From positions 1-64,000 of the forward strand of contig CAMBFA010000003.1 of assembly GCA_945865325.1 (NCBI GenBank): DNA of 64,000 nt, in the 5' to 3' direction. Each line of letters begins with the position of its first letter. Position 1 is the stretch's first letter. This document shows, one piece after another, positions 62,495-64,000 of the stretch. The translations under genes were made by a program, and so were the position numbers. The DNA is from Candidatus Kuenenia stuttgartensis. Its GTDB lineage: Bacteria > Planctomycetota > Planctomycetia > Pirellulales > UBA1268. Below the pieces are notes generated by a model. It was not told the DNA's origin and did not search any database. It worked only from the letters and a program-made list of their open reading frames with translations.

Positions 62495-64000
62495 ATGGGG
62501 GAACCGCCACGCACCACCGTTGATCCACCTCAGACGCTGTTGGGAGCCTTGCGCCATCTCGGCCCCGGGATCGTGCTGGCCAGTTCGATCGTCGGTAGCG
62601 GCGAGCTGATTGCCACCACAACCACTGGAGCCCAGGCCGGATTCGTACTCCTGTGGCTGATCCTCATCGGCTGCGTGATCAAGGTGGCGGCCCAGGTGGA
62701 GATCGGCCGTGCCACCCTCTCCTGGGGGCGCACGCCGCTGGATGCCTTCGACCGGGTGCCTGGGCCACGCTTTGCCGGGCGGGGCTGGATCTACTGGGCC
62801 TGGGTCGTGATGACGCTTCTCGTCCTCGTGCAGCAGGGGGGGATCCTTTCAGGTGTGGCCCAGACGCTCGCCGCGGGGGTGCCGGTGACGGCGGCCGGGC
62901 GGGAATGGAATCGGGTTCATGACGAGGCCGCCAGCGACCGGATCCTCGCCGCCGCGGCCCGCCACCACGGTGACACCGCGAAGGCCGACTCGCTCGACCT
63001 CCGGATGGCCGAGCTCGCCTCCCAGAAAAAGGATCTCGTCAAACCGTTCGACGACACGTTCTGGGCGGTCGTCACCGGAATCGTGACCGCCGTGCTGCTG
63101 GGGCTAGGACGCTACAAGCTGATCGAACTGGTCTCGATCGTCCTCGTGGGCACGTTCACGCTGGTCACACTCGTGGCCCTCGGACTGCTGCAATGCGATC
63201 CGGCCTGGGCGATTTCCGCGGCAGAGTTCGGCAGCGGTTTCGCCTTCCGCCTTCCGGAGGAGCGGAAAGATTTCTCTCCGATCCTGACGGCCCTGGCGAC
63301 CTTCGGGATCATCGGCGTGGGCGCCAGCGAATTGATGGTCTATCCCTATTGGTGCCTGGAGAAGGGATACGGCGTGGCTGTCGGGCCGCGCGACGACTCC
63401 GAAGCCTGGGCGATCCGCGCCCGTGGTTGGCTCCGCGTCATGCAACTCGACGCCTGGGCGTCGATGGCGGTCTACACGGCCGTCACCGTGGCCTTCTACC
63501 TCCTCGGCGCCGCGACGCTGGGACGCCTCGGTCTCGTCCCGGAGGGGAGCGAGATGGTGCGAACACTCGGCGCGATGTACGCGCCGGTTTTTGGCGCCTG
63601 GGCCAACGGGGCCTTTCTGATCGGCGCCTTCGCGGTTCTCTATTCCACGCTCTTCGTCGCCGCGGCGGGCAACGCCCGGATGGTCGTCGACGGGCTGATC
63701 CTCGCCGGCCTGCTGCCCGGGGACGCCGCCGCCCGGACGACCTGGAACCGCCGCCTGTCGATCGCCTGGCCGCTGGTGGCGATGGTTTTGGCACTGGCGA
63801 TCCGCGCCCCGCTGGCGATGGTCCTCGCCAGTGGGGCCGCACAGGCGGTGATGCTCGCTGCCCTCGGCGTGGCCGTGCTCTGGTTCCGCTGGCGGGCACT
63901 CGACCCCCGGCTGCGGCCGGGCCGCGCCTGGGACATCCTCCTCGTGACATCCTCGGCCGGCTTCATCATCATCGGTCTGTGGACGCTCTGGCAGCAGCTC
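62495..64000 (+). CDS. Nramp-related divalent metal transporter, 5' part
   Basis: The frame opens at the ATG at 62495 and runs to the window end without a stop (502 codons). It encodes a polytopic membrane protein of the Nramp/SLC11 fold: TM1 segment HLGPGIVLASSIVGSGELIATTTTGA, then many hydrophobic helices, and a TM6 segment TFGIIGVGASELMVYPYW. The metal-binding motifs of classical Nramp (DPGN in TM1, MPH in TM6) are absent. It is better described as an Nramp-related transporter of unknown ion, as seen in NRMT-like proteins. A soluble insertion (residues about 140-185, HDEAASDRILAAAARHHGD) lies between helices. It follows the terminator of the upstream gene, so it has its own promoter. Confidence 0.85.
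   Translation, partial: MGEPPRTTVDPPQTLLGALRHLGPGIVLASSIVGSGELIATTTTGAQAGFVLLWLILIGCVIKVAAQVEIGRATLSWGRTPLDAFDRVPGPRFAGRGWIYWAWVVMTLLVLVQQGGILSGVAQTLAAGVPVTAAGREWNRVHDEAASDRILAAAARHHGDTAKADSLDLRMAELASQKKDLVKPFDDTFWAVVTGIVTAVLLGLGRYKLIELVSIVLVGTFTLVTLVALGLLQCDPAWAISAAEFGSGFAFRLPEERKDFSPILTALATFGIIGVGASELMVYPYWCLEKGYGVAVGPRDDSEAWAIRARGWLRVMQLDAWASMAVYTAVTVAFYLLGAATLGRLGLVPEGSEMVRTLGAMYAPVFGAWANGAFLIGAFAVLYSTLFVAAAGNARMVVDGLILAGLLPGDAAARTTWNRRLSIAWPLVAMVLALAIRAPLAMVLASGAAQAVMLAALGVAVLWFRWRALDPRLRPGRAWDILLVTSSAGFIIIGLWTLWQQL

Overview
The window is a high-GC, gene-dense bacterial chromosome segment, most likely from a member of the Planctomycetota (Pirellulales-like). The sequence signs are a DUF1598 protein, several planctomycete-style secreted or lipoprotein families of unknown function (34.2-35.4 kb, 43.5 kb, 56.6 kb, 60.2 kb), an elongation factor P gene divergent from its beta-lysylating aminomutase, and kdsB, which implies a Kdo-containing Gram-negative envelope. 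This assignment is inference from gene content; no rRNA is present. I found no CRISPR array, prophage or insertion sequence.

Layout. 0-10 kb is core metabolism: the 3' end of kdsB, a tandem universal stress protein, epmB and efp back to back, a DUF1598 protein, dnaE and an FHA-domain protein. 10.4-35.4 kb is a large surface-glycan region. It holds an epimerase, several GT4 glycosyltransferases, a GHMP-kinase/uridylyltransferase fusion coupled to a degenerate GalU-like protein, a polymerase/ligase-like membrane protein and an ABC exporter. It also holds a Pgl-like amino-sugar set (4,6-dehydratase, aminotransferase, left-handed beta-helix acyltransferase, phosphoglycosyl transferase) into which an acyl carrier protein, an AMP-forming ligase and a FabG-like reductase are inserted. 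A Wza-like export lipoprotein follows divergently. 35.4-43.8 kb carries a TPR protein, an ABC-2 ATPase/permease pair, a TauE-like permease, a degenerate CHAT protein and a small lipoprotein. 43.9-52.9 kb has an esterase, a Gfo/Idh/MocA oxidoreductase, a CDF metal exporter, a second initiating pair (WecA/WbpL-like transferase plus WbpM/FlaA1-like dehydratase), an SDR-DUF2867 protein and a zinc metallopeptidase. 53-56.5 kb is a small sugar-catabolism operon. 56.6-64 kb holds secreted unknowns, a CinA-like/NMNAT-like fusion, a thioredoxin-like protein, tRNA-Arg(UCG) with a tandemly duplicated 3' end, a coiled-coil membrane protein and the start of an Nramp-related transporter.

How the genes work together. 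The 19.5-32.5 kb block reads as one pathway on the minus strand with many 4-bp overlaps. A nucleotide sugar is dehydrated and aminated. It is then N-acylated, possibly from a dedicated carrier protein loaded by the ligase and reduced by the SDR. The product is transferred to a lipid carrier, extended by glycosyltransferases and flipped by the ABC transporter. The best candidate for an undescribed system is this carrier-protein acylation module; the kinase/uridylyltransferase fusion and the CinA-NMNAT fusion come next.

Start sites were adjusted where family alignment or a Shine-Dalgarno sequence indicated it; several genes appear to use GTG or TTG.
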